IMG/VR virus record: IMGVR_UViG_3300000265_000020
Location: 1 to 24,409 of that record
Direction: 5' to 3' (one strand)
Source: a virus
Length of the DNA: 24,409 bases
Shown: positions 9,001-15,659 of the stretch, one piece after another
Position numbering within the stretch: the first letter of the stretch is position 1
How the letters are laid out: each line of letters opens with the position of its first letter
The notes under the pieces: model-generated
What the model saw: the letters and a program-made list of their open reading frames with translations, nothing else
The model's database searches: none
What the model was told of the DNA's origin: nothing
Translations under genes and position numbers: made by a program

Positions 9001-11423
9001 GATCAACTAACCAAACATTATTAATTGGTGAAGCAGCTGCTATTGGAAACTTAAGAATTCACAGAAATGTGACTTCTTCTACAGTTGAGATTGGAACTTC
9101 TGATAATAATACGACATCTATTTCTAGAGTATTCCTTGGTGGTGCATTTGAATCACGTTCAACTACAAATTCGATTGCAGAAATTAGAACATTCCAGACT
9201 AAGATCTTTGGTAATCTAGAGATAGGAAGTGGATATGGTTCAGGTCAAGATGGTCCAGCAACACTTTCTACTCGTTGTAGAGTTGCCAGCATATTTGCTG
9301 GAGATGAAACAAATACTGTAAATCTTGCAACAAATGCAACTACATTTACTCTTGGTTCTACTGGTGGAACAACTACAATTAGAAATACCTTAAATGTTCT
9401 TGCTTCTGCAATTGTTGAAGGTAACATTAGACTAGATGGTGGTTTAAATGCTGGTATTATCAAGGTTTCAAGAGGTAGATTTGGAACGACACCGGTTGCT
9501 CACTTAATTGCTGGTGTTAATAATCCAAATATTGATTTCTATAAGTATAATGCTACTGGAAAACTTATTGATACTGCAGGTGTTTCTCCTTGGGGTGGAA
9601 CTAACTTCTTAGTTGCTGGTGGACAGGTTGCATCTATTGATACAATTACTGGAGACAATGATAATTCTAGGGTTGTTAGCAACTACCCATTCGTAACTGC
9701 AACTAGTAGTGGTGCAGGACAGGGAGCATCATTTACAGTTATTGTAAGATCTGATTTTACTATCGATATTACAATTAATAGTCCTGGTGAAGGATATTCT
9801 GTTGGAGAAATTCTTACAATCACTGACACACAATTAGGTGGTGGTGGAGCTGCAGATATCACATTTAGAGTTGCTCAAGTAAATTCTGGTGGATCTACTT
9901 ATTTCTTACCAATTACTACACCAGCAACATCTGATTTTAGAGTTGGTGATCTTTTGCTTATTGATAGAGAAGATGCACAAAGTCCTGAAGTTGGTGGAAA
10001 TAGAGATGAAGCGCAAAGTGAAATTGTTAGAATTGAGGGTCTAGCAAACGTTGCAAATGCTGCAGATCCAAATGGATATCGACTAATTGTTTCTAGAGGA
10101 CAAGAAGGAACTACTCTTGCAACTAATCATCCCGATAATTGTGTAATCGCAAGACTAGAAAAACAGTCAAATGCTTCTTATATTACTGGTTCTGATCTTA
10201 ACAACAACGGTGTTTTGGATGAACCTTTATCTGGTATTGGTGGTGGTTCTGTTGATGTCAATATTGGTGTTGCTGAATTTGGTGGAACTTTATCTACTAG
10301 AGATTTTATTAGACTAACAGGAACTGAATTTGTATCAATTGTTGAACTTATTACTACTTCACCTCAGACATTAAGTGTCAATGATGGTGGATCTCCTGCT
10401 GCTGAAGTATTCAAAGTAGAATCTACTACTGGTGATACTTACATCTTTGGCGACATCCTTGCCGGATCTGGATTTAATAAGTTTACTGTCAATTCTGAAA
10501 CAGGTAACACTAATATTGCTGGAACCTTAACAACAGAGAATAGTATCACACTTAATGGTGCTGGTTTAGCAGGTAATGAATACTTTAAGATCACTAATGG
10601 TGGTCCTTATGTTGATCCGGATCCTACTAATAATATTCCTTTAGTAACAACATTTGAAATTGATTCTGCCAACGGTAATATTATTAACCGTGGTGGAAAT
10701 ATGCAGTTCTTCAACCTAGCGGGTGATACTTTAAGACTTGATTTTGTTAATTCTTCTGGGGATTTTAAGGTATTTGGTTCATTCTCTGCTTTAGGATCAG
10801 GTGCTAGTAGATTTGGTGGTCCTATTATTATTGGTAACGTATTTGGAACTGATAATAATACAAATGAATTTAAATACAATGAAGATTGTGATTTAACTAT
10901 TAATGGTGGAGATCTCACAATCAATAGTGTTATCAATGGTTCTGCAGTAGAGACATTTAAAGTTTCTAATAATGGTTCTCTTAAAGTTGCTGGAATTGAT
11001 AACTACATTTCAAGTAGTGGTGGTGAACTTTGGTTATATGAAAATAGTGCAATTATCCAAGCAGAACAAAATAGAAATTATTTTGTTAATTGCCAAAACT
11101 CTGTAACGTTAATTAAATTGCCACCAGATGCTCAAATGGGTGACACTATTAGTATTATAGATACTAGTGGTAGTCTAACATTCAATCAGACCTTGGTTGT
11201 TAGAGCACAAGATGACATCAGTGTTCAAGGTGATAGATCAAATACTGGATCTAACATGTTAGTTGGTATTCCACCTTCAAGTTATGCTGGATTTAATGGT
11301 GGTGAATTAGTAGTACAAACACCAAATGCAGCATTCACATTAGTTTTTGCTGGTTCTACTACTGCTGGAGGAAATCCAGGTGCTGCTGGCAATCAAGTCG
11401 GATGGTATCTAAAGGACGTATAA
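1..11423 (+). CDS. Giant virion structural (tail fibre-like) protein, 5'-partial
   Basis: The reading frame is open from the first complete codon at base 3 to a TAA at 11421-11423, giving at least 3806 residues. An in-frame ATG at 444 is internal, because the coding pattern continues upstream of it. Numbering codon n as position/3, the layout is as follows. Residues about 120-270 hold a Trp/Gly-rich segment (W130) and a beta-helix-like stretch of Asn/Ser/Gly turns. Residues 663-1411 hold four copies of a Lys-Cys-x-Arg-Asp...Gly-Gly-Asn unit. Residues 997-1170 hold two tandem 87-residue repeats with a TYPR motif. A segment around 2410-2510 (RAGNHTFEYLGFGPGNYST) resembles one I recall from other marine cyanophage structural proteins. 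Fibre-like turns such as GTAFISG occur near 2856, and a beta-rich cap ends in GWYLKDV. No enzymatic motif is visible. It is probably a host-recognition or baseplate-associated fibre. Virion location is inferred from composition and from the fibre genes downstream. Confidence 0.85.
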   Translation, partial: LSDSRVIESLTLNDATTIPSIAASTSEIEVTTKTDHGYFAGQFVAISNTNIDSVLEGIFPIKSIDQNDPRKFTYEVAIVVSAIGTSIASGDTISVDTTPALGQNAQTLAEVDSVESASPYVFNVSIRSTWGICGIWANGLKATGFKSMVIAQYTGVSLQKDDRAFLRYEEYSNTWNQASLTDAFATVPYHAKGDSYWKDDWRTFHVKASEDAFIQNVSIFAVGFADHFLMESGGDMSITNSNSNFGNTSLHAIGFKGFAFNQDKGGFITDIIPPKRVVENSSTEKKVQYYTIDIKGTVSDSTNYTKLFLGSEDIVTPDARPAVTLDGFRIGAKSSEKLYVRLDPAVSGGAEIFNVSLQPTGFVKYVAAPSILNPSGTAINNVNADAANLIESNRKMIQEEVFGYILEKYPRLQNISYVNPGRDPNANRFFDGANLIINNRTEIVNEVITSTSQYDTSSPITSDDVREMVDAITEDIRDGGNSNIIALTKTYFNGIGQINKYANKVSTVMWAIARTRDLCKKAIGNLLTVKANLYDPNPNSALTGYSNLPIGNITAGSIGSDNVNGVTIDSSSTIDPASRYRETWNLIQSNRDYILDNALAEIAVYDETPFFSFPGDPSETTRSRFKTAYRLIRRNKDDAQSYAINQIQTQFPSFVFPGGSSTKCRRDIGYFIDAVAMDVFLGGNLWTRTFISKYFESGGQSWITGGLQGEESQSNFGFNAARDRLIEAVSNQLSSGYTDTTVSPGEAVYGDGNGDIANTNSAACNDVQNAISSLTSIVTQVVSDGNTDSISVSTNPNYVTPTSRVLQTGESKCRRDIGYIVDAVKQDLWFGGNAYSVTAAKAYFDASQTPISNGLLGEESQSIVAFKRASDAINLAINNQLYYKDNTITLDQVGDPPIVSDMNADAYDMVLDNKNFLAFEGYERMLSAFPSYTPQTTNTAQDCKDDVINVLEEVMYDVKFGGNARAYDSAEIYITNVMPYFGASKRTKEFTPTNVAYDPATGVSVLTIPGHDMTEGNYIKLKDNSITMTCAMDNNQTQHTYPRPTDANSGQWTQIISTTESTVTVNVGVSGPDVTFTPQIGTTYDSTSGEMVIEIGAHTLSVGEGVVLLDNSFTFTCAQDGNLTQNTYPRQGQDPFAGRSIPITARTATTITINVGDAGTASGVAHTFVSANPNAVQHLPQRAHTFVSAATNSVKYGVAAETFIDAERDEAARVFTEVRNLIPDILRRNTITGLSIANGFTQVIDTTVTDDWDTPACATAISAVQSGLDTIIQAIGTDAGVGNLTGITRTEPTQPSTSDVLPQPGGYTPGNCSDVVSTVNTLISIICDSTAAGDLSSLPPVDNGLWDCANVRTSIETLSDIFSDAVQFGTLNELPVQSSGGYSTDATQSKCYRDVSYIVDAVVNDLRLGGNINSIQAGEAYFVGMNLEYIDGEKSETLDAWSYVGNMAIAAMRNFDFLAFNCGITTGSAIVDIGDTSGVLIGMEVVEYDNSNVSNPAYVNGLLQSGSTPLYTSIPEGTYVKSIVSSSTIELGTKNSRLSVGSLVNALQTSTSIDLYFSFGNGQWADTLPKTVVVGPTGTGADVIQDTLTSPTRRECAPTASAITTLIGNINTIINSGVGSVARQEPTAGIGAFTNRATVFTIDTTGTGASNPHDFETGTPVRLAPRPRFDTVTNKYVDVDKRLIRLPNGFETNRTYYVIAPGRTTKPADYSDTTLFNGSDQTKLMLATSKENAAAGIYIYSSESNSIDANVEIDIYQFVLDQSYDLHEYEGSITTTVEGGIQTNVSNIFDVPFASVTEQKVFFRPTDGSSLPLVSTTDASNPEIAVTDVTSADIGRINPNKEFFVRYQNSKVFTIHITKADSINNVNPVRFIGGQSLKFNVYANKRRSPVRFDPGFQLDSVTTGKWYLQCIDEGSSTILQDTREENIFWRIKQSDYSDRARTTDSWFIRTEDERKAEDRTYKIRYVIPSYLENARDPINGFVLKTRTDDTRRLVPQVVTLKPVVGNVYGARFENPVQAGEFIGQTTQQLGGLANEQSYDPYRKDQTNSGTEYRKFAKFSSGLQATIQSARYVEDPIDSTIKYLQLSLVDHTVDSLNFPGLRNEQFTTIPISAPQGGTFVTNKTANIASSQIQWTGYSSGLANIHAYLTINGFHYLIVKNIRGGKLEYSEFSNTRFTQGTVFADMLDDQDMGKSLPLKTLIGKNYPQYFYKQNGANVYTITPGDRITDDDGIEYFVDSVADAGVIEDTFYVFSYETLQRRISGQQDGIYYLSCLRGNISPFPTGAGVAENFKKFKFSQPVSRLFPLNYKNDPLWFQKNGTTAEELNFASQQLDPPPTYSAADNYVHGLVTVNDNKNSVTRELVEDFLNNPAFIINTYTGVNKIGAQEGNATSGSEDRLIPIVGDSRVLVDQRYYVELRRPSIARAGNHTFEYLGFGPGNYSTGLPARQEVVLTAEEDFYAQSKKEDGGIVFYTGLNSNGDLYIGNRKINAITGEETFLEAAVLQDSEDENDSIGNLVTSFDTPVTFNQNITVVGGDGTLQNVFQSPLIVSVQDNDLTEIRDSLIIRSNVSSVDPVTQFEQDELLDRTSFSNPGSPLDGDIRISKNRINAAIFGWNPRGKGQKYQIQTHTTNGAPSNITPNNNNTIAAGGDRLFLNQVTNYSGVQPSSGDILFKGKELGKSGSIGWTLCNFFSDIATNQIFSIEFNGTNVVKLTFIQQGTGLPIQNNAIGLDSGSQIRFSNYPNPLLNGTWTVFSPNGDPFLPTNNYIQFQINDNITIETISWNGAGGILTQSASTLVEFANFGWKEFGVIGGEAIRTETETIGDYKLGVNTIARSAHEASQNAFVSVETGPRANLDVVGTAFISGKKINSYLTEVGNVKTETNQDNAFLVGGDSTTPNDPAVLRVMTTNGGRLGINTSLGDTINPSNNLDTDFVVVGDSRMQGNLNLALDLQVNGGDITSTNGTFNFVNQGPTIFNAAGDATQVNIFGGATGEQTIRVGSGSTNQTLLIGEAAAIGNLRIHRNVTSSTVEIGTSDNNTTSISRVFLGGAFESRSTTNSIAEIRTFQTKIFGNLEIGSGYGSGQDGPATLSTRCRVASIFAGDETNTVNLATNATTFTLGSTGGTTTIRNTLNVLASAIVEGNIRLDGGLNAGIIKVSRGRFGTTPVAHLIAGVNNPNIDFYKYNATGKLIDTAGVSPWGGTNFLVAGGQVASIDTITGDNDNSRVVSNYPFVTATSSGAGQGASFTVIVRSDFTIDITINSPGEGYSVGEILTITDTQLGGGGAADITFRVAQVNSGGSTYFLPITTPATSDFRVGDLLLIDREDAQSPEVGGNRDEAQSEIVRIEGLANVANAADPNGYRLIVSRGQEGTTLATNHPDNCVIARLEKQSNASYITGSDLNNNGVLDEPLSGIGGGSVDVNIGVAEFGGTLSTRDFIRLTGTEFVSIVELITTSPQTLSVNDGGSPAAEVFKVESTTGDTYIFGDILAGSGFNKFTVNSETGNTNIAGTLTTENSITLNGAGLAGNEYFKITNGGPYVDPDPTNNIPLVTTFEIDSANGNIINRGGNMQFFNLAGDTLRLDFVNSSGDFKVFGSFSALGSGASRFGGPIIIGNVFGTDNNTNEFKYNEDCDLTINGGDLTINSVINGSAVETFKVSNNGSLKVAGIDNYISSSGGELWLYENSAIIQAEQNRNYFVNCQNSVTLIKLPPDAQMGDTISIIDTSGSLTFNQTLVVRAQDDISVQGDRSNTGSNMLVGIPPSSYAGFNGGELVVQTPNAAFTLVFAGSTTAGGNPGAAGNQVGWYLKDV
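1989..2054 (+). repeat. GGN repeat, copy 1 (22-residue core)
   Basis: Encodes residues 663-684 of the giant protein: Lys-Cys-Arg-Arg-Asp-Ile-Gly-Tyr, an IDAV-like helix, then Gly-Gly-Asn. The similarity to copy 2 continues for about 50 more residues through GLQGEESQS to a helix ending in NQL, so the full unit is about 70-75 residues. Confidence 0.85.
2436..2501 (+). repeat. GGN repeat, copy 2 (22-residue core)
   Basis: Encodes residues 812-833. It starts KCRRDIGYIVDAV and ends FGGN, nearly identical to copy 1, and is followed by an AKAYF segment and LLGEESQS. It lies 447 bases after copy 1. Confidence 0.85.
2826..2891 (+). repeat. GGN repeat, copy 3 (diverged)
   Basis: Encodes residues 942-963. 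It starts DCKDDV and ends KFGGN. The Cys, the acidic pair, the helical spacing and the Gly-Gly-Asn are kept, but the first Lys and the IVDAV part are changed. It lies 390 bases after copy 2. Confidence 0.75.
2991..3512 (+). repeat. Tandem pair of 87-residue TYPR domains
   Basis: Two in-frame units of 261 bases (2991-3251 and 3252-3512) sit end to end in the giant gene. Each starts Tyr-Asp-x-x-[TS]-Gly. Each then has a G-H-like turn, a DNS-[IF]-T-x-T-C-A strand with an aligned Cys, a TYPR motif and a [TI]-[VI]-N-V-G strand. The alternating pattern suggests small beta-sandwich domains. The DNA copies are well diverged, so the duplication is not recent. Confidence 0.75.
4170..4235 (+). repeat. 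GGN repeat, copy 4
   Basis: Encodes residues 1390-1411. It starts KCYRDVSYIVDAV and ends RLGGN, followed by GEAYF and a shortened GEKSE segment that matches the GEESQS part of copies 1 and 2. It lies 1344 bases after copy 3, beyond the TYPR tandem repeats. Confidence 0.8.
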
Positions 11424-11428
11424 TAAAA

Positions 11429-12718
11429 ATGGCATTTTACCAAGAAACAAGGACCATGCGAGCTGCTGTTATCGGCACAATTATGCCATGGTCTGGTACA
11501 TTAAGCGGCATACCTGCAGGGTGGATTATATGTGATGGATCCTCAAAAGAAGCAGATGAATATCCTTTATTGGTTCAGTCAATTGGGGACACATATAATT
11601 TAAGTGGGAGTGGTAATTTAGGTGGAGGATTTCCGAATTATAGTGGACAATTTACTTTACCTAATTTAGTTGATGGGAGATATTTGGCAGACTATGAGGT
11701 AGATTATTTTGTTTCTGGAACGGGAACTGATAGTCCTATTGAATTAGATTCTGATGCTAGAAATCTAATTGAACCTTTTATTGGTGAAAATACTGACAAT
11801 GGTGTTCCAATCATTTTTAATGATGTTTTTACTGATGTGGAATTTACATTAAATGATAGAAGTGGTTACGCTGGAAATATTAAGGGAAATACAATTATTC
11901 CTGGACAAGGAATTAGACCTGTCTTTATTGGTGGTAGAAAATTGGGTAATGGTCATGTAAGATCACACGCACATCCAGGGGTTTATTCTACTATAGATGA
12001 TTCACAGAGAAATAGACCTGGACTTGGTGTTATTCCATACGACAACATTACGGCAACTTTTAATTATGCTTCATTTGACGATCGGCAGATTGTATCAATT
12101 TTAGGTATACCAGTTGATGTTACTGGTCCCGTAGGAGTTGATGAAGCGAGGTTTGGAGTAGAGTGGTATGCTCCTGATGGAAATACTGATATTGGTAGCA
12201 ATAATACTTGGGACTCAAGTTTCTCTAGTTTTAGTGGTTTTGGTGGAGGACTTCCTGGTAGAACTATGGCTCAAGTTCGAGGTGAAAATCCACCCGTTAA
12301 TCTAACTCCCCTCTTTGCCACTTTTACCCCTGTTGTTAATTTTTCTGAGTGGACCCAGAGAGCAATTGATAGTGAGGATACAATTAATTTTGGACTTTTT
12401 GGTCAAAGTTTTTCTATTCCTCAAGGATTTAGAAATAACTATAATACTCTTCCTGCAGACCCCAATGATAGATATTCTACTTTCGTGAGCAATCCTCAAA
12501 GTGCTTGGCAAGAAACAGATTTCCCAGCACATGGACATGATCCATTTGATGTTGTCTTCAATCAAAATAGTTTAAAACCTCAACCAGGTCTGGTAGCTAG
12601 TGTAAATGTTCCACCACAAACTCTACTGGATAATGCATCTAATGTTGGTGCATTGCAGATTAATATGAATACGTCTCAACCTTCGTTAACTTGTATATAC
12701 ATTATCCGAGCATATTAA
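11429..12718 (+). CDS. Phage tail-collar domain protein 1 (fibre-like)
   Basis: The protein is 429 residues. Residues about 13-90 match the phage tail-collar fold: IGTIMPW, then GW-[IL]-x-CDG (C35-D36-G37), then an FTLPNL strand ending near 80. A His-Ala-His motif (H180, H182) and a His-Gly-His motif (H368, H370) flank a long Gly/Asn-rich middle. Paired HxH motifs resemble those that coordinate metal in the trimeric fibres T4 gp12 and gp37. The C-terminus ends YIIRAY. I chose the ATG at 11429, five bases after the giant gene's stop, because an AGGA lies upstream and the N-terminus MAFYQETRTM is sensible. An in-frame ATG at 11402 would overlap the giant gene and lacks such a site. It is likely a short tail fibre or fibre-tip subunit. 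The exact role is unknown. Confidence 0.85.
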   Translation: MAFYQETRTMRAAVIGTIMPWSGTLSGIPAGWIICDGSSKEADEYPLLVQSIGDTYNLSGSGNLGGGFPNYSGQFTLPNLVDGRYLADYEVDYFVSGTGTDSPIELDSDARNLIEPFIGENTDNGVPIIFNDVFTDVEFTLNDRSGYAGNIKGNTIIPGQGIRPVFIGGRKLGNGHVRSHAHPGVYSTIDDSQRNRPGLGVIPYDNITATFNYASFDDRQIVSILGIPVDVTGPVGVDEARFGVEWYAPDGNTDIGSNNTWDSSFSSFSGFGGGLPGRTMAQVRGENPPVNLTPLFATFTPVVNFSEWTQRAIDSEDTINFGLFGQSFSIPQGFRNNYNTLPADPNDRYSTFVSNPQSAWQETDFPAHGHDPFDVVFNQNSLKPQPGLVASVNVPPQTLLDNASNVGALQINMNTSQPSLTCIYIIRAY

Positions 12719-12719
12719 A

Positions 12720-13610
12720 ATGTCAAATTACACCAGAGAAAAATCAAAATACGGGGGTTGTGTTGGTAGCATCATTATCCACACAACACCAGGACTGGGA
12801 TTAGTAAATGATCCTAGTAGTGCTCAGTTTAGACAAAAAATTCCGGGTGGTTATTTGAGATGTGATGGTTCTATTCTAAATTCAAAAGATTATCTTGCTT
12901 TATCCAATCTTTTAGGATCTGGTGAGGCAACTAGATTTATTAAACCAGGAACTACTCCAAGAGAACCAGATGTAGCAATTAATGATCTAGGTCAGTTTTC
13001 TTTACCTGATCTTGGATCAAAAGTAATTGTAGGTGGTAGAGGAACTGGAATTTATAATAATTATGTTGTAGAAAGAGAAACTGAAAGTAATGTTATAACT
13101 ACAAGGACAGGTCCTCAAATAGCAGTTACTAGTAATTTTGGAAATCAAATTGAATCGAGTTATATTGGAAATGTAAATGTTGTTGCTCAATCTGCTTTGC
13201 AAATGGTCGGAAATGCACGATTTAATGTTCAGCAACAAACTACAGAAACTGTCTTAAATATTGAAAATTTTCAAGGTCATGCACATAGATCAAACCAAAA
13301 ATTCTTACAATATTCTGCTGAACACGAAGTTGGTGCTTTTGGTGGTAAAGATCGTGCTCAGAGAGAAGGAGCTAGTGGGTCTGGAAATTCACTAGACGTT
13401 AGTAACGATTGGGATCAAGGAGCATCTACACACTCACATCGAATTACAAGACCTTTCAGTTATGGAGGTGAATTTTTATATTCTTATGGTAATACTAATA
13501 TTGACATGTCAAGTGTTCAAGTATCTCTTGATGTGGATGTATCAGACGAAGAAAAATTGGATGAGTTATCAACTCCTTTTTTGTTAGTAGAGTATCTAAT
13601 TAAATTCTAA
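12720..13610 (+). CDS. Phage tail-collar domain protein 2 (fibre-like)
   Basis: The protein is 296 residues and starts one base after the previous stop, with no clear Shine-Dalgarno site, so translational coupling is likely. The N-terminal 100 residues carry the collar signature: VGSIII, then PGGYLRCDG (C48-D49-G50), then QFSLPDL (93-98). Two HxH motifs follow, HAH at 187-189 and HSH at 238-240, closer together than in its two relatives in this cluster. The C-terminus ends VEYLIKF, similar to the YIIRAY and YIIKAF ends of the other collar proteins. The middle is rich in Asn, Gln and Val and probably forms a beta-stranded fibre shaft. It is a candidate partner or paralogue of the neighbouring fibre subunit. 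Confidence 0.8.
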   Translation: MSNYTREKSKYGGCVGSIIIHTTPGLGLVNDPSSAQFRQKIPGGYLRCDGSILNSKDYLALSNLLGSGEATRFIKPGTTPREPDVAINDLGQFSLPDLGSKVIVGGRGTGIYNNYVVERETESNVITTRTGPQIAVTSNFGNQIESSYIGNVNVVAQSALQMVGNARFNVQQQTTETVLNIENFQGHAHRSNQKFLQYSAEHEVGAFGGKDRAQREGASGSGNSLDVSNDWDQGASTHSHRITRPFSYGGEFLYSYGNTNIDMSSVQVSLDVDVSDEEKLDELSTPFLLVEYLIKF

Positions 13611-13612
13611 AA

Positions 13613-15619
13613 ATGTCACATCAACAGTTTCCGGTAATATCGTATAAAATTCCAAAAATCATTGAATATCAATGTAAATCTTTTGATGTTTCCTATTCTT
13701 TAGAAAATGCGGAACTTGGTTCCACAATGGCAATAAGATATCAATATTCTGATAGTAAAAAATTAGTTGAAACTTTAAGTTTAGATGGAGACACTGGAAT
13801 AGTGTCTGTAGAAGTAGAATGGAGTGTACAAGGACCTATATCTCTTGAAATTTCTTTTTCTGCTGAGGGAGAGGGTGGTGTTAGTGCATCTGCTCCTGAA
13901 CTTATTGGTGTAAATAATGTTATAGCATCTCCAGGAACACCTACAAAATATAAGTATAAATCATTAGCAGAAGAAAATGCTATTGTTCCTATTTCAGAAG
14001 CAAAAGTAGCAAAATCTGCTACACCAGAAGAATTGGCGGCATTAATTAACTGTATTTCTGTTATTGATGAAACATCTAATAGTACATATTCAACTAATGC
14101 ATCTTTACTTAATCAAATATGGAATGGAAGTCCGGCAGTTGTTGGTGGTACTGTAGATAATCGTAGAGGATTTAGGACAGCATTTCCATTTAGAACGTTC
14201 TGGATTTTAGATCCAGAACTGCAGTCTACATCCCGAAATATTAATTTGCCTACAGCATATAATGGAGATCCTAATACAAATGGTCCAATTCGTGTTAATC
14301 GCGATGAAGGAAATGCTGCTAATAGATCTGAATGGTTTGATATTTGTGGATTAAATAATGTCCCTGCAGGAACATATGTGTCTTTATGGATTGATATTTC
14401 CGGTTCAATGAGACTCTCTACAGTTCAGGCATCGTATGATCGTTTTATATCACGTTGTAATGCTGCAGGATTAATTGTTGTTCAAAACTTCAGTGCCGCT
14501 GGTGAAAGATATATTGAACAACATATTGCATATTTTCCTCCTAGTGGTAGATTAAAAATTGTTAATAATGCTGGAAATGAAGTAGATACTATACAAATTA
14601 TATCAGGAGAAACCGTTACATTAAGATGGGTTATATTTGGTGATGTTGCTGGTGTTACTATTTCTCCTAATGTTATATCTTCTACAAATCCTCTTAATTT
14701 TGCCAATGATATTACTGTAAGTCCAACTCAAAATACAACATATAGTTTGATTGCATTTGGAATTGGAAGTGGAAGTTTAAGTGATAATGTTACAGTTAAT
14801 GTATATGTTCCTCCTATAATGTTCATGAACATTTCAGGAACTGATCCTATTATTAGAGGATCTTGTACAACTATTCAGTGGGGTAAAATTGAGGGTGATG
14901 CAAGTAGAGTTGTCTGGACGGCAGGAAACATTTCTAGTGCAAATGTAACAGGATCGGAACAGGTTTGTCCACAATCAACAACAACTTTCACTGGAAAATT
15001 GCAATTTCGTATTGGTGGAGTTGTTATACTCGAATCTCCAGAAGTATCAGTAACAGTTACTGTATACAATCCACCAACTGCTAGTATATCTTCTCCAAAT
15101 TCAGTAAATTATAATTCTGGTGGGGCAAATGGTAACGTTAATCTTTCATATAGTTTTAGATATGCTAACACTAGCGTAGAAATAACACCAACATATAGCT
15201 ATTATACTGCAACTGGAGGAACAGAAGATGTTGTTGGAAGTGCAGTTACTATTACTCCAATAAGCACTAGTTCAGAATCCGGACCATTAATTACAGGAAG
15301 TGCTAATATACCTACACCATGGAATGATTTTGGTCCATATCAAATTAGTTATAGTATTTCAGCAATAGGCGATGGTGGAACAGTATTTGACTCTAGTGAT
15401 ACTACAGTTGTTATTGATCAACTACCAAATAATTTTAATATTCCTGAGAGTGAAGATTTGATCAAAAATGAACAACTAGTACTTAGTCCAGATACTGAAA
15501 TCTTAACCGAACTTATACTCATAGACGATATTGATATTCCTGTAGAAATTAAAGCGAATCGGGCAATTTTGGTTGATAAGAATAGGCAAGAGGATTGGAT
15601 TAAAGTTCGATCTATTTAA
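13613..15619 (+). CDS. Structural protein with MIDAS-like motif and Ig-like domains
   Basis: The protein is 668 residues. Residues about 185-305 form a domain with a strand entering WIDISGSM, that is D261-x-S263-x-S265, which matches the metal-binding MIDAS motif of von Willebrand factor A domains. A predicted helix (TVQASYDRFISRC) and a strand (GLIVVQNF) follow, but only about 45 residues separate the motif from the next domain. A full vWA fold is therefore absent, or the domain is a short variant. Two Ig-like repeats follow at about 313-401 and 402-488, each with a T-[LI]-x-W strand, a TTTY/TTTF turn and a closing Thr/Val strand ending in PP. A third beta-rich domain spans about 489-600. 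No collar domain or HxH motif is present. It is probably an adhesin-like virion component. The MIDAS function is inferred from the motif alone. Confidence 0.7.
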   Translation: MSHQQFPVISYKIPKIIEYQCKSFDVSYSLENAELGSTMAIRYQYSDSKKLVETLSLDGDTGIVSVEVEWSVQGPISLEISFSAEGEGGVSASAPELIGVNNVIASPGTPTKYKYKSLAEENAIVPISEAKVAKSATPEELAALINCISVIDETSNSTYSTNASLLNQIWNGSPAVVGGTVDNRRGFRTAFPFRTFWILDPELQSTSRNINLPTAYNGDPNTNGPIRVNRDEGNAANRSEWFDICGLNNVPAGTYVSLWIDISGSMRLSTVQASYDRFISRCNAAGLIVVQNFSAAGERYIEQHIAYFPPSGRLKIVNNAGNEVDTIQIISGETVTLRWVIFGDVAGVTISPNVISSTNPLNFANDITVSPTQNTTYSLIAFGIGSGSLSDNVTVNVYVPPIMFMNISGTDPIIRGSCTTIQWGKIEGDASRVVWTAGNISSANVTGSEQVCPQSTTTFTGKLQFRIGGVVILESPEVSVTVTVYNPPTASISSPNSVNYNSGGANGNVNLSYSFRYANTSVEITPTYSYYTATGGTEDVVGSAVTITPISTSSESGPLITGSANIPTPWNDFGPYQISYSISAIGDGGTVFDSSDTTVVIDQLPNNFNIPESEDLIKNEQLVLSPDTEILTELILIDDIDIPVEIKANRAILVDKNRQEDWIKVRSI

Positions 15620-15626
15620 TCTTAAA

Positions 15627-15633
15627 CTAAATA
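15627..15633 (+). promoter_or_regulatory. Possible T4-type late promoter (CTAAATA)
   Basis: A CTAAATA heptamer lies 26 bases before the next start codon, in the only gap over 10 bases within the fibre cluster (15620-15659). T4 late promoters use TATAAATA, and related elements have been proposed for cyanophages. The match is short and the DNA is AT-rich, so chance is a real alternative. Confidence 0.3.
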
Positions 15634-15659
15634 GTAAGACTGAAACTGTAAGTTAAGGA

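Noticed and set aside
11402-11428. Earlier ATG for collar protein 1
   Set aside because: It would overlap the giant gene and adds a short basic leader; the ATG at 11429 has a better upstream site.
15620-15659. Possible terminator in the 40-base gap
   Set aside because: No GC-rich inverted repeat with a T tract is present.
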